This document shows, piece by piece, positions 38,828 through 47,905 of a stretch of 55,891 nt of DNA. The translations under genes and the position numbers were made by a program. Positions within the stretch are counted from its first letter, which is position 1. The number at the start of each line of letters is the position of its first letter. This DNA is from Candidatus Nyctobacter psychrophilus (lineage in GTDB: Bacteria > Vulcanimicrobiota > Vulcanimicrobiia > Vulcanimicrobiales > Vulcanimicrobiaceae): assembly GCA_014305025.1 (NCBI GenBank), contig JACRTY010000052.1, positions 1 to 55,891 of the forward strand, read 5' to 3'. The notes under the pieces were generated by a model that saw only the letters and a program-made list of their open reading frames with translations, was not told the DNA's origin and ran no database searches.

Positions 38828-39328
38828 TTAGAGCGTACGCAGTTCGTCGAAGAGCTGCTCCTCGTCGGGATGTTCGGAAATCTCGTGAACGTCGATGTAC
38901 CGGATGATCCCCGCCTTGTCGACCACGATGAGCGCCCGCTCGGCCATGCCCTCGGGGCGAAAGACGCCGTAGGATTGGGCCACGGCGCCGTGCGGAAAGA
39001 AGTCACTGAGCAGCGGGAACGTGATGCCGCCGAGTTGTTTGGACCACGCCGCCGTCGCGTAGGTGTGGTCGATCGAGATGCCCAGAACTTGAGCATCCTG
39101 CGCTTGGAAACGAGCAAGGTTCTGCTCGTACGAGCGCAGTTGGCTGGTTCAAACCTCCGAAAACGCGAACGGATAGAACGCCAGCACGACGGTCTTGTTG
39201 CTGGCGAATTCCGCCAGCGTCCGCGAAGCGCCGTCGTGCGACTTCAACTCGAAGTCCGGCCCAGCGTCGCCGACCTCCAAGGTCGCCGTCCGGGAGGCAT
39301 GTGAGGTTCGCCCCGTCTTGACTGTCAT
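38828..39328 (-). CDS. AhpE-like peroxiredoxin with in-frame TGA at the peroxidatic Cys (probable selenoprotein)
   Basis: From ATG 39328 (GGAG 5 bases upstream) the frame reads a thioredoxin-fold start (VGDAGPDFELKSHDG, TVVLAFYPFAFSEV). It then meets TGA at 39151-39149 (codon 60), and continues open with TSQLRSYEQNL, GISIDHTYATAAW, ITFPLLSDFFPHG and RALIVVDKAGIIRY to TAA at 38830-38828. The order matches one-Cys AhpE peroxiredoxins, where P-x-x-x-(T/S)-x-x-C holds the peroxidatic cysteine. Here P-F-A-F-S-E-V is followed by the TGA. TGA is a normal stop elsewhere in the window (hutU, hutH). Selenocysteine is therefore the best reading (166 residues, Sec60); a nonsense mutation is the alternative. 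Confidence 0.82.
39110..39151 (-). promoter_or_regulatory. SECIS-like hairpin after the in-frame TGA
   Basis: Following the TGA (39151-39149) by 19 bases, ACGAGCA (39129-39123) and TGCTCGT (39116-39110) form a perfect 7-bp stem with loop GAACCT. The loop starts with G, 27 bases past the TGA. Known bacterial SECIS elements are hairpins just downstream of the UGA, inside the coding region, with a G at the start of the apical loop about 16-37 bases away; this fits. An overlapping shorter stem (GCTC/GAGC around GTAC) competes with it. Confidence 0.55.
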
Positions 39329-39362
39329 GTACTCCAATGCTTTCAGCAGCCCCTAATTCCGT

Positions 39363-40145
39363 TCAACCGGCGAGGGCAGCGGTCTGATGGTCGGCGACGA
39401 TTTCACCGCTTGCGCGCCGTGGACCATCTTCATCGACGCCCGCACGCCGCCGCGCTGCGACGGGGTTTTTGACGATGATGTAGCGCGGACATTCCGGGCC
39501 ATTGGGCTCGTTGCAGTAGCCGCGCACGCAGGTTGCGCCCGCCCGCACGAAAAGCGTCGGCGCCGCGCGCTTGGCCAAGCGGAGCATCGCGAAGGCCAGC
39601 TCCCGAATCTCCCACTGCGCGTTGTTGCACGTGCGCAAGGTGAAGAAGTCCAGCAGGGCGCGCGCGTTGGCGGTCACGACGATCTGCGTCTGGGTGGCGT
39701 TGGGAAGCGCAAATCGCGCATCCTCAGCCGGCGCGCCCGCGGCGAGGGCGTCGGCGTAAAACGCCGCGATCTCGCCCATGAGTCTCTCGTATTTCGCTTT
39801 GATCTCCGGCATGGCGGCAATCGAGGGCGGCGTCACGTAGCCGAACGGACCTTTAACCTTGATGTAACGCTGACTCTTCTGTTCGTACGACATGTGCCGG
39901 TGACGAACGAGCTGATGCGTGAGCGCGCGGGAAACGCCGGAGACGCCGAAGGTGAACATCGTGTGCTCGAACGTCGATAGATGACCCGCATCGCGCACGC
40001 GGTCGACCATCGACTCGATCGCCTCCGGGGTCCAGCCGTCGTCGATCGTTTCGATGTCGCGCGGGCTATAACAATTCCGGGCGGCGGTGGCCACGGATTG
40101 CTCGGGATGCGGCGAGTGCGCCAGCAGCACGACCTTGAGCGCCAT
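39363..40145 (-). CDS. thyX: flavin-dependent thymidylate synthase
   Basis: ThyX methylates dUMP with methylene-tetrahydrofolate and FAD. The signature RHRHMSYEQKSQRY is at residues 81-94, and the NATQTQIVVTANARALLDFF region carries dUMP contacts. ATG 40145 gives 260 residues; 104 codons of open frame upstream overlap glmU and are not part of the gene. The last 35 residues are Arg/Ala/Asp-rich and less conserved. It lies 58 bases after glmU and 34 bases before the peroxiredoxin, in one co-directional run. Confidence 0.96.
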   Translation of the reverse strand: MALKVVLLAHSPHPEQSVATAARNCYSPRDIETIDDGWTPEAIESMVDRVRDAGHLSTFEHTMFTFGVSGVSRALTHQLVRHRHMSYEQKSQRYIKVKGPFGYVTPPSIAAMPEIKAKYERLMGEIAAFYADALAAGAPAEDARFALPNATQTQIVVTANARALLDFFTLRTCNNAQWEIRELAFAMLRLAKRAAPTLFVRAGATCVRGYCNEPNGPECPRYIIVKNPVAARRRAGVDEDGPRRASGEIVADHQTAALAG

Positions 40146-40203
40146 GCTGGGCCGTTCTCGTGGCGACTCTGCGCTCCTACAGGAAATTTTAGCCCGACAT
40201 GCT

Positions 40204-41559
40204 CTATGCTTTCTTGGGAAGTACTCGCGCCGGGTTACCGACGACGCGCTCGCCGTCGGCCACGTCGCGGATGACGACGGCGCCCGCGCCCGTTGCGGCG
40301 CCGTCGCCGATGTCGAGCGGCGCGACGAGCGATGAGTTGGAACCGATGAACGCGTCCTTACCGATCGTCGTGCGGTGCTTTTTCGTGCCGTCGAAGTTGC
40401 AGGTGATCGTGCCGGCGCCGATGTTGCAGCGCTCGCCGACCGTTGCGTCTCCGACATAGCTCAGGTGTGCCGCTTTGACCCCGGGCGCAAGATCAGATCT
40501 TTTTACTTCGACGAAGTTGCCGATGCGGCCGCCGGTTCCGATCGTGCTGTTGCCGCGTACGTGTGCCCACGGGCCGACGAGGGCGAAGTCTCCGAGCGTG
40601 CTGTCGACGACGACGCTGTCGCTCACGACCGCATGCTCGCCGACCTGTGCGTCGCGCAGACGCGTGTTGGGGCCGATCTCGCTGTGCGCGCCGATGCGCG
40701 AACGGCCGCCGATGGAGGTGTTGGGAAGAAGCGTTACGTCTTCGGCGAGCGTGAGGTCGGGTTCCAGATACGTCGTCGCCGGATCACGGATCGTGACGCC
40801 GGCGCGCATGTGCTCCTCACACAAGCGGCGCCGTAGCGCGGTCGCCGCCGCAGCGAGCTCCACCCGATCGTTGACGCCGAGCACGTTGCGATGATCGCCG
40901 GCATCGACCGGCAGCACGGATTCGCCCGCGCGCACGAAGGCACCAATCGTATCGGTGAGATAGTATTCGCCTTGCGCGTTGTCGGGCCGTAAGGCGGCGA
41001 TCGTGCGGCGCAACGTCGTTTCATCGAAGGCGTAGAGCCCGGCGTTCATCTCCTCGAGCGCCAACTCGTCTTGCGTCGCATCTTTTGCTTCGACGACGCG
41101 CTCGATCCGTTCGCCGTCACGCACGACGCGACCATACGCCGACGGCAACGGCATACGAGCGGTGACCAGGGCGAGCGCGCACGCAGCGGAGAGCGTTCGG
41201 GTTACGAGCTCCGCTTCGATGAGCGGCATGTCGCCGTTGAGCACCAGGAGACGTGCGCCGCTGTTGGGAGGCAAATGCGCGAGCGCAACCTGCATGGCAT
41301 GTCCGGTACCCAGTTGCGGCTCCTGAAGCACGGCGTCGGCCGCATGCTGCCCGGCATCGCGCGCGATGGCGTCGACGTGCGGCAGGACGTCGGCATTGGT
41401 GATGACGGCGACTTCCGCGATGCCCGCGTCGCGTAGCGCGCGGAGGACGTACCAGAGCATCGGCCGGCCGCACAATTCGTGCAACACCTTCGGACGCGAG
41501 CTGCGCATGCGCGTGCCTTTACCGGCCGCCAGTACGACGGCTCGGACGCGAAGGTTCAT
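40204..41559 (-). CDS. glmU: bifunctional N-acetylglucosamine-1-P uridyltransferase / glucosamine-1-P acetyltransferase
   Basis: GlmU makes UDP-GlcNAc for peptidoglycan and lipopolysaccharide. The N-terminal uridyltransferase domain has VVLAAGKGTRMRSSRPKVLH, QLGTGHA, LNGDMPLI and EMNAGLYAF. The C-terminal left-handed beta-helix has hexapeptide repeats and the acetyltransferase blocks RGNSTIGTGGRIGNFVEVK, AHLSYVGDA and NIGAGTITCNFDG. ATG 41559 overlaps the gltX stop (ATGA). At 451 residues it has normal length. Confidence 0.96.
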   Translation of the reverse strand: MNLRVRAVVLAAGKGTRMRSSRPKVLHELCGRPMLWYVLRALRDAGIAEVAVITNADVLPHVDAIARDAGQHAADAVLQEPQLGTGHAMQVALAHLPPNSGARLLVLNGDMPLIEAELVTRTLSAACALALVTARMPLPSAYGRVVRDGERIERVVEAKDATQDELALEEMNAGLYAFDETTLRRTIAALRPDNAQGEYYLTDTIGAFVRAGESVLPVDAGDHRNVLGVNDRVELAAAATALRRRLCEEHMRAGVTIRDPATTYLEPDLTLAEDVTLLPNTSIGGRSRIGAHSEIGPNTRLRDAQVGEHAVVSDSVVVDSTLGDFALVGPWAHVRGNSTIGTGGRIGNFVEVKRSDLAPGVKAAHLSYVGDATVGERCNIGAGTITCNFDGTKKHRTTIGKDAFIGSNSSLVAPLDIGDGAATGAGAVVIRDVADGERVVGNPARVLPKKA

Positions 41560-43079
41560 GCGCTCTCGTCCGGCGGCGGCTCCAGCTCGCGCTGCCATGC
41601 CTCGCGCTCCGCCTTGGTGGCGCCGCCCATCGTCTCCAGTGCCACGCGAAGCCGTTCGCGTACGAGATCGCGCCCGAGCAACACCATCGCCTCAAAGAGC
41701 GGAACCGACTGGGGCGCGCCCGTTATCGCCACGTAGAAGGGGCGCACCGCATCGCGCACTTTGACCCCGAGCAGGTCCGCGATACGCCGGACCGCGGCTT
41801 CGATCGAGGCTAACTCCCACGACGGCAAGGCATCGAAGGCACCCTGCGCCAGCACGAAGGCTTTGCGCAAGATGACGTCGTCGAGCTTACCCGAGCGCAG
41901 CGCCTCGGGCGGCACGTCCAGCCGCCCGGCGAAGAAAAAGGCGCAGAGCGGACCGAGGTCAGAGAGCCGCTCGATGCGCGTTTGCGCCAGCGCTGCAATG
42001 GCACCGAGATAGCGCTCGTTGAAGGCCCAGGCGCGCGCGCGCCCCATCAACTGCGGCACGTCGAGCGTTTCGCGCAGGTAACGGCCGTTGAGCCAATCCA
42101 GTTTGGCGACGTCGAAGACGGGACCGCCGAGCGAGATGTGAGCGAGCCCGAAGCGCTCGACCATCGTCCCGAGGTCCATCATCTCTTCACCGGCGACCGG
42201 CGGCACGCAGAACAATCCCAGAAAGTTCGTCAGCGCTTCGGGCAAGTACCCCATGCGCTGGTAAAACAGGATGCCGGTCGGGTTTTTACGTTTGCTCAGC
42301 TTCGACTTGTCGGCATTGCGCAGCAGCGGCAAGTGGGCGATCTGCGGCATCTCCCAACCCAACGCGTGATACAGCAGCAGATGCTTCGGAGCCGAAGAGA
42401 TCCATTCTTCGCCGCGGATGACGTGCGTGATCGCCATCAGATGGTCGTCGACGACGTTGGCCAGGTGGTACGTCGGCCAGCCGTCACTCTTGACCAGCAC
42501 CTGCATGTCGACGGAGCGCCACTCGAATTCAATCGGCCCGCGCAGCAGATCGTCGATGCGGGCCACGCCGTCGCGCGGCACGCGCAGCCGTACGACGAAC
42601 GGTAAGCCCGCGCTTTCGCTCTGGGTAACCTCAGCTTGGGTCAACGCCAGGCAGTGACCGTCGTACGCCGGTGGTTGGCTGCGCGCGCGCTGTTCGGCGC
42701 GCATCCGGCCGAGCCGCTCGGGCGTACAGAAACAGCGAAAGGCATGGCCGCCATCGAGCAGCATGCGCGCGTAGTCCTCGTAGATTTCCAACCGTTCGCT
42801 TTGACGATACGGCCCGGCGGGGCCGCCGACATCCGGGCCTTCGTCCCACTGCAGTCCCAGCCAGTGCAGGGCGTCGAGGATGACCCCTTCCGACGCCTGC
42901 GTGCTCCGCACGCGGTCGGTGTCCTCGATGCGCAGCACGAACTCACCGCCGTGCTGTTTGGCGAAGCAGTAATTTACCAGCGCCGCATACGCCGTACCGA
43001 CATGCGGATCGCCCGTCGGCGACGGCGCGACGCGCGTGCGGACGTGCGGCGCTTGCGACGCCGGCGGTCGAGCGGCGAT
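41556..43079 (-). CDS. gltX: glutamyl-tRNA synthetase with no standard start codon
   Basis: The enzyme charges tRNA-Glu. The class-I signature SPTGDPHVGTAYAAL (HIGH region), the LRIEDTD block, the CFCTPE zinc-like site, HVIRGEEW and the KMSKS equivalent KLSKRK are present. In frame, the stretch from the preceding TAG (43091-43089) to the HIGH region contains no ATG, GTG, TTG, CTG or ATT. The only near-initiator is ATC at 43079-43077, giving 507 residues. GTG 42938 is the first standard start but would delete the HIGH motif. Translation may begin at ATC, coupled to the stop of the B12-binding subunit at 43084. Confidence 0.9.
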   Translation of the reverse strand: MAARPPASQAPHVRTRVAPSPTGDPHVGTAYAALVNYCFAKQHGGEFVLRIEDTDRVRSTQASEGVILDALHWLGLQWDEGPDVGGPAGPYRQSERLEIYEDYARMLLDGGHAFRCFCTPERLGRMRAEQRARSQPPAYDGHCLALTQAEVTQSESAGLPFVVRLRVPRDGVARIDDLLRGPIEFEWRSVDMQVLVKSDGWPTYHLANVVDDHLMAITHVIRGEEWISSAPKHLLLYHALGWEMPQIAHLPLLRNADKSKLSKRKNPTGILFYQRMGYLPEALTNFLGLFCVPPVAGEEMMDLGTMVERFGLAHISLGGPVFDVAKLDWLNGRYLRETLDVPQLMGRARAWAFNERYLGAIAALAQTRIERLSDLGPLCAFFFAGRLDVPPEALRSGKLDDVILRKAFVLAQGAFDALPSWELASIEAAVRRIADLLGVKVRDAVRPFYVAITGAPQSVPLFEAMVLLGRDLVRERLRVALETMGGATKAEREAWQRELEPPPDESA

Positions 43080-43083
43080 CGAA

Positions 43084-43503
<420 letters not shown>

Positions 43504-43545
43504 ACCGTCCCCTCGTTCGAACACGCCCCGCGGCGAGCCTCGCAC

Positions 43546-44097
43546 TCACGCTGACGGAGAGGGTGGCGGTGCGGGCGGCGCCGTCGGCGGGGGTGGAGCG
43601 ATCACGGTAAACGCCGTACCCTTCTCGTAGACGACGTTGGTGTCGCGGACGACACCGCCGAAAACGACCGTGCCGACCACCGTCGGCAACGCGAAGCGGC
43701 CGGGTCGCGGCGCGTCGTAGGCATTCTTCGTGCCGGCTTCGCTCGGCGCGAGGCCCACGGGCAGCGTGCGGCCGTCGCGCAGATGCAGCGCAGTTGCGGC
43801 CAGTTCGAGTTTGCCGGGATTGCGGCCAAGACCCGACTGCGCGAGCACGATGACGCCGTCGCCTCGGGTTCCCGATGGTACGTCGGTCCCGGCAACCGTC
43901 ACCTCGTTGGTCGTCTCGAAGCCGAAGTGCTGCCCCGCCTTGGCGTCTTGCGACGACAGCCGTTCGGAGAGCCGTACGGGGATGCGCACGCCGGGAACGC
44001 GCGTCAACACGTCCTGGTCCACCGCAACGGCCGGCGACGCGCGAACGGCCAACAGCAGCGCGGCGATGACGCCTGCCGCCGCCCGGCGACGGATCAT
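43546..44097 (-). CDS. secreted protein, paralog of the adjacent gene (b)
   Basis: The 183-residue product has a signal peptide (MIRRRAAAGVIAALLLAV, cut near AVA). A beta-rich mature part contains RIPVRLSERLSS, VPSGTRGDGVIVLA, GKLELAATALHLRDGRTLPV and APSEAG. It ends in a Pro/Ser/Ala tail. The same block order occurs in the neighbouring product, so the two genes are diverged tandem duplicates. The family is unknown to me. The ATG start overlaps the neighbour's stop (ATGA). Its placement between mutase subunits is unexplained. Confidence 0.75.
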   Translation of the reverse strand: MIRRRAAAGVIAALLLAVRASPAVAVDQDVLTRVPGVRIPVRLSERLSSQDAKAGQHFGFETTNEVTVAGTDVPSGTRGDGVIVLAQSGLGRNPGKLELAATALHLRDGRTLPVGLAPSEAGTKNAYDAPRPGRFALPTVVGTVVFGGVVRDTNVVYEKGTAFTVIAPPPPTAPPAPPPSPSA

Positions 44098-44690
44098 GGC
44101 GAAGCGGAGGGCTCGGGAGACGCGGAGCCGACCGGCGCGGGCGCCGCCGGCGCCGCGCCCCCGATCAGCGGCGCGAGCGCATGCCGCGGCGCGATCGTCA
44201 CGACGGCAAACTTCGTGCCGGCGTCGAGCACGAGGTCACCCGTACGCGTGAAGATCGCGCCCGGAAAGATCAGCGGCGGGATCGGCAAGATGTACGGGAA
44301 GACGTGTTTGTTCGCGTAGTGCCCGCGCAGAGCGCTTGGGGCGATGTTCACCCAGACGGTGCGTCCCCCCGCGAGCTGGAGCATATCGGCCTGCAGGCTG
44401 ACGCTGCCGTTATGACCTTTATACGCCTTGGAAACTGCGGCGATGCGGCCGACGCCCGGCGTACCCTTCGGTACGGCGACGCCGCCGAGGTTCTCGTCCT
44501 GCGTCGTCACGAACGTGAACGGATCGCCGCGATGCGCGGTCGCCGACGACACCGTCGCGCTCAGCGCCGTTGGAATCGTGATGCCGAGCGGCACGTTGGC
44601 AACGTCGGCCGCCCCCGCTGCCGCCGTGAGCCCGGCGAGTGCAAGTGAGGCGGCGCCCAACCATGCCGCGACGCGATGCGTACGCTGCAT
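44094..44690 (-). CDS. secreted protein, paralog of the adjacent gene (a)
   Basis: From ATG 44690, 1 base after the mutase stop, it makes 198 residues with a signal peptide (WLGAASLALAGLTAAAGA). The mature part has ITIPTALSATVSSAT, VPKGTPGVGRIAAVS, GSVSLQADMLQLAGGRTVWV and APSALRG. It shares the order 'strand, VPxGxxGxGxI, GxxxLxAxxLxLxxGRT, APS' with the next gene. The two are probably a duplicated envelope protein. It ends in a Pro/Ser/Ala tail. No function is known. Confidence 0.75.
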   Translation of the reverse strand: MQRTHRVAAWLGAASLALAGLTAAAGAADVANVPLGITIPTALSATVSSATAHRGDPFTFVTTQDENLGGVAVPKGTPGVGRIAAVSKAYKGHNGSVSLQADMLQLAGGRTVWVNIAPSALRGHYANKHVFPYILPIPPLIFPGAIFTRTGDLVLDAGTKFAVVTIAPRHALAPLIGGAAPAAPAPVGSASPEPSASP

Positions 44691-44691
44691 C

Positions 44692-46425
44692 TTAAAACGC
44701 CGCCCGTTCGGTATAGCGGCCATAGACCTCGACCATGGCTTGGACGATCTCTCCTTCGGTGGCGAGCGCGTTCACGGCGTCGATCAACGGCGGCATCACG
44801 TTGCGCGTCTCGTCGGCACACGCCCGTTTGAGTTCGGCTAGCGCGTGCTCCGCCGACGCCGCGTCACGATTCGAGCGAACGTCCTGGACCGCGCGCGCTT
44901 GGCCGAGTTCAATGTCGCGCCCGATCTTGAGCAGGTCGATATCGCTTTCGGCTTCCTCGCGTTCGAAGGCGTTGACGCCGACGATGATGCGTTCTTTGGT
45001 CTCGAGCGACCGCTGGTACCGATACGATGCATCGGCGATCTCGTGCTGAAAGAAGCCGGCCTCAATCGCCTCGACGACGCCGCCGTATTCGTCGATCTGG
45101 CGGAAGTAGTCTTCGGCCTGCTTTTCCATTTCGTCGGTCAGCGCTTCGACGAAATACGAGCCGCCCAACGGATCGACGACGTTGGTGACGTTGGTTTCGT
45201 AGGCGAGCACCTGCTGCGTGCGCAGCGCGATTTCGACCGACTTCTCGGTCGGCAGCGCCAGGACTTCGTCCATCGAGTTCGTGTGCAGCGACTGCGTGCC
45301 GCCCAGTACGGCGGCCATCGCTTCATAGGCGACACGCACGATGTTGTTCTCCGGCTGCTGCGCAGTCGCGCTGCAGCCGGCCGTCTGCGTGTGAAACCGC
45401 AACGTCCACGAGCGTGGGTCCTTGGCGCCGTACCGCTCGCGCATGCGCCGCGCGTAGATGCGCCGCGCCGCGCGGAACTTACAGATTTCTTCGAAGAAGT
45501 CGATGTGCGAGTTAAAGAAAAACGACAGGCGCGGCGCAAAGGCATCGATGTCGAGCCCGGCTTTCGTTGCCGCTTCGACATACGCGAAGCCGTCGGCCAA
45601 GGTGAAGGCCAGTTCTTGAACCGCGGTCGAACCCGCTTCGCGGATGTGGTAGCCGCTGATCGAAATCGTGTTCCACTTGGGCATCTCGGCCGTGCAGAAC
45701 TTCATCATGTCGACGATCAGGCGCACGTGCGGGCGCGGCGGAAAGATCCACTCCTTCTGCGCGATGTATTCTTTGAGGATGTCCGCCTGCAACGTGCCGC
45801 CGAGCGCCGCACGCGGAACGCCCTTGGCTTCGGCGGTCGCGATGTACTGGGCGAGGGCAATCGGGGCCGGTCCGTTGATCGTCATCGACGTCGTGATGAC
45901 GCCGAGGTCGATGCCGTCGAAGAGCGTCTGCATGTCGCGCAGCGAGTCGATCGCGACGCCGCACTTGCCCACTTCCCCCAGCGCCTGCGGCGCGTCGGAA
46001 TCGAAGCCCATCAACGTCGGCATGTCGAAGGCGACGGAAAGCCCCATCTGGCCCTGCGAGAGCAGAAAGTGATAGCGCTCGTTCGTCTGGCGGGCGTTGC
46101 CGAAACCGGCGAACTGGCGCATCGTCCACAAGCGGTCGCGGTAGCCGCCGGGATGGATGCCGCGCGTGTACGGGTAGGCGCCCGGATAGGCTACGTCCCG
46201 TGCCAGATCGCGCCCGGCGTCGTCCTGCGGTCCGTACAGCGGCTCGAGCGGGATATCGGAGATCGTACGGTCGGTCGCGCCCGACCCCGGCTCGCGGCGG
46301 CGCCGGCCCTGCGCGTACGCCGCTTCCCAAGCGGCGCGCTGGGCTTCGAATCCAGCCGCACCGCTCCCGTTGGCGGCCGAACCGCTACCATTCTGCTGGG
46401 CGGGGCGCTCGATCATCTTGGCCAC
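44692..46425 (-). CDS. acyl-CoA mutase large subunit (isobutyryl/methylmalonyl-CoA mutase type)
   Basis: The TIM-barrel catalytic subunit of a B12-dependent carbon-skeleton mutase, about 577 residues, close to IcmA. Blocks include [49 protein letters not shown] and [18 protein letters not shown]. At the position that in methylmalonyl-CoA mutase is the carboxylate-binding arginine (FMVRNTY), this protein has Q223 in YIAQKEW, as in isobutyryl-CoA mutases. A substrate without a free carboxylate is therefore likely. It lacks its own B12 domain; the partner is at 43084-43503. GTG 46425 has AAAGGA upstream; ATG 46416 is possible. Confidence 0.9.
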   Translation of the reverse strand: MAKMIERPAQQNGSGSAANGSGAAGFEAQRAAWEAAYAQGRRRREPGSGATDRTISDIPLEPLYGPQDDAGRDLARDVAYPGAYPYTRGIHPGGYRDRLWTMRQFAGFGNARQTNERYHFLLSQGQMGLSVAFDMPTLMGFDSDAPQALGEVGKCGVAIDSLRDMQTLFDGIDLGVITTSMTINGPAPIALAQYIATAEAKGVPRAALGGTLQADILKEYIAQKEWIFPPRPHVRLIVDMMKFCTAEMPKWNTISISGYHIREAGSTAVQELAFTLADGFAYVEAATKAGLDIDAFAPRLSFFFNSHIDFFEEICKFRAARRIYARRMRERYGAKDPRSWTLRFHTQTAGCSATAQQPENNIVRVAYEAMAAVLGGTQSLHTNSMDEVLALPTEKSVEIALRTQQVLAYETNVTNVVDPLGGSYFVEALTDEMEKQAEDYFRQIDEYGGVVEAIEAGFFQHEIADASYRYQRSLETKERIIVGVNAFEREEAESDIDLLKIGRDIELGQARAVQDVRSNRDAASAEHALAELKRACADETRNVMPPLIDAVNALATEGEIVQAMVEVYGRYTERAAF

Positions 46426-46621
46426 GTCATCCGTCCTTTCGAGCGCCCGAGGCGCCACGGGTGATCCTTCGACGCACTCCGCCAGCTTTCCGTACTCTCT
46501 GACCGCGCAGCGATTGCGACCGCGGGCACTCTTATGCGCCGGAAACGCGCGCTGCGGAGGTCAGACCTTTGTCCGAACGGTACAACCCCACCAACAAGTC
46601 CTTTTTTGGGAGACTCTCATC

Positions 46622-47905
46622 ATGCTTGTGGGCCGTACACTTGCGGCATCCGCGGCTATTGCGGCGCTCGGCGCAGCGTCCGTTCTCTATGCCGCGGGTC
46701 CCGCGCGAACCTCGGATCATCAGGATACCTTGCAGCTCGTTTCGCGTCCCGGCGCCGACATCACCGACGGCTACGTTTTTCCCTCGAAAAACCCAAACGA
46801 CGTCACCTTCATCATGAACGTCCATCCGCTGATTCCTCGCGGCATGGGAGCGACGACGTACTTCGATCCGGGCGTCATGTATCAGATCAAGATGGACACG
46901 GTCGGCGATTATCGAGAGCACCAAGTCATGCAGTTCAAAGCCGAAGGCGCCGGTCCGGATCAGAAAATCACGCTCTACGGGCCGGCCGCGCCGAGCACGC
47001 AGGGAACGACCGCGACGTTCGTGCGGCAGCTGGGAACGGCTGCGTACAACACGACGGTGGCGTTGCCCGACGGCATCAAATTCTTCGCGGGTCCTCGCCG
47101 TGACCCGTTTTATTTCGACCTGACGCAGTTCTTCAAGATCAACCCGGACCGCAATTATAAGAACCAGCCCAACCCGCCGGCTCCGTCGGCAAGCTGCTTC
47201 CGGCCGCCCGGGCAAGCGATGAACACGCTGGCGAACTTCAACGTTCTTTCGTTGATCGTCGAGATGCCGCGCAGCATGCTGGAGACGGCGCAAAACCATG
47301 GCCGCATCAACGTGTGGTGGACCGCCTCGACGACCGAGCCACAAGCGGGCGGAGCCTATCGTCAGATCGAATTGTGGGGGCGGCCGGCCGTTAAAGAGGC
47401 GCTCGAGCCGTTTAGGCTGCACGAAGTCACCAATCGCAGCGAACCGTACAACGATCCAGCCTTACGCCGTGCGATCTATCGTTTCATGACCGCTCCCAAG
47501 CCGTACGGCGCCGGCCGGTCGCACGCGATTGCGAACGCGCTGGTCAAGGTGCTCGGAAACACCAACGAGATGCAGGTCGATCTGACGTCCGGCGGCCCGG
47601 CGACCTATCTTGGCGTCGAGACGAAGGGCAAAAGCGGATTGCCCAAAGGCATCCTGGACATCGTACCGGGCGCCGGGCTAAAAGGTCTCAAGAAGTCGCT
47701 CCGCAACGGCGCGCGCGAATTCGGCGGACGCGACCCCGAGAGCCCGGTCGTCGACCTTTCGCTCGGCGCGATCTACGGAAATATCGTGTCGAAGGTGGGC
47801 TTGGCGAAGGACGACCACAAAGAGACGCCGTGCTTGACGAGCGACAATCTGACGCCGACGGTCAACACGCTCAACGGCTTTCCGTATTTGACCGCGCCGG
47901 TTTAG
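46622..47905 (+). CDS. DUF4331 family secreted protein
   Basis: ATG 46622 has a GGGAGA upstream and opens a signal peptide (TLAASAAIAALGAASVLYA). The mature part starts SDHQDTLQLVSRPGADITDGYVF, close to the DUF4331 opening 'SHxDAP...ADITDxYxF', and continues with FIMNVHPL and FYFDLTQFF. An NVLSLIVEMP block is also present. The 427-residue length fits. DUF4331 proteins are extracytoplasmic and of unknown role. It is divergent from the mutase, with about 196 bases between, and its stop overlaps that of the PLP decarboxylase by 3 bases in convergent orientation. Confidence 0.88.
   Translation: MLVGRTLAASAAIAALGAASVLYAAGPARTSDHQDTLQLVSRPGADITDGYVFPSKNPNDVTFIMNVHPLIPRGMGATTYFDPGVMYQIKMDTVGDYREHQVMQFKAEGAGPDQKITLYGPAAPSTQGTTATFVRQLGTAAYNTTVALPDGIKFFAGPRRDPFYFDLTQFFKINPDRNYKNQPNPPAPSASCFRPPGQAMNTLANFNVLSLIVEMPRSMLETAQNHGRINVWWTASTTEPQAGGAYRQIELWGRPAVKEALEPFRLHEVTNRSEPYNDPALRRAIYRFMTAPKPYGAGRSHAIANALVKVLGNTNEMQVDLTSGGPATYLGVETKGKSGLPKGILDIVPGAGLKGLKKSLRNGAREFGGRDPESPVVDLSLGAIYGNIVSKVGLAKDDHKETPCLTSDNLTPTVNTLNGFPYLTAPV

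Noticed and set aside
39149..39337. Peroxiredoxin as a simple truncated pseudogene
   Set aside because: The stop falls exactly on the catalytic cysteine, the downstream frame is intact to the family end, and a SECIS-like hairpin follows; recoding explains more. Not fully excluded without a sel gene search.
44845..46464. 539-codon plus-strand open frame opposite the mutase
   Set aside because: Arg-rich composition without family similarity; it is the antisense shadow of a clearly recognised gene in GC-rich DNA.
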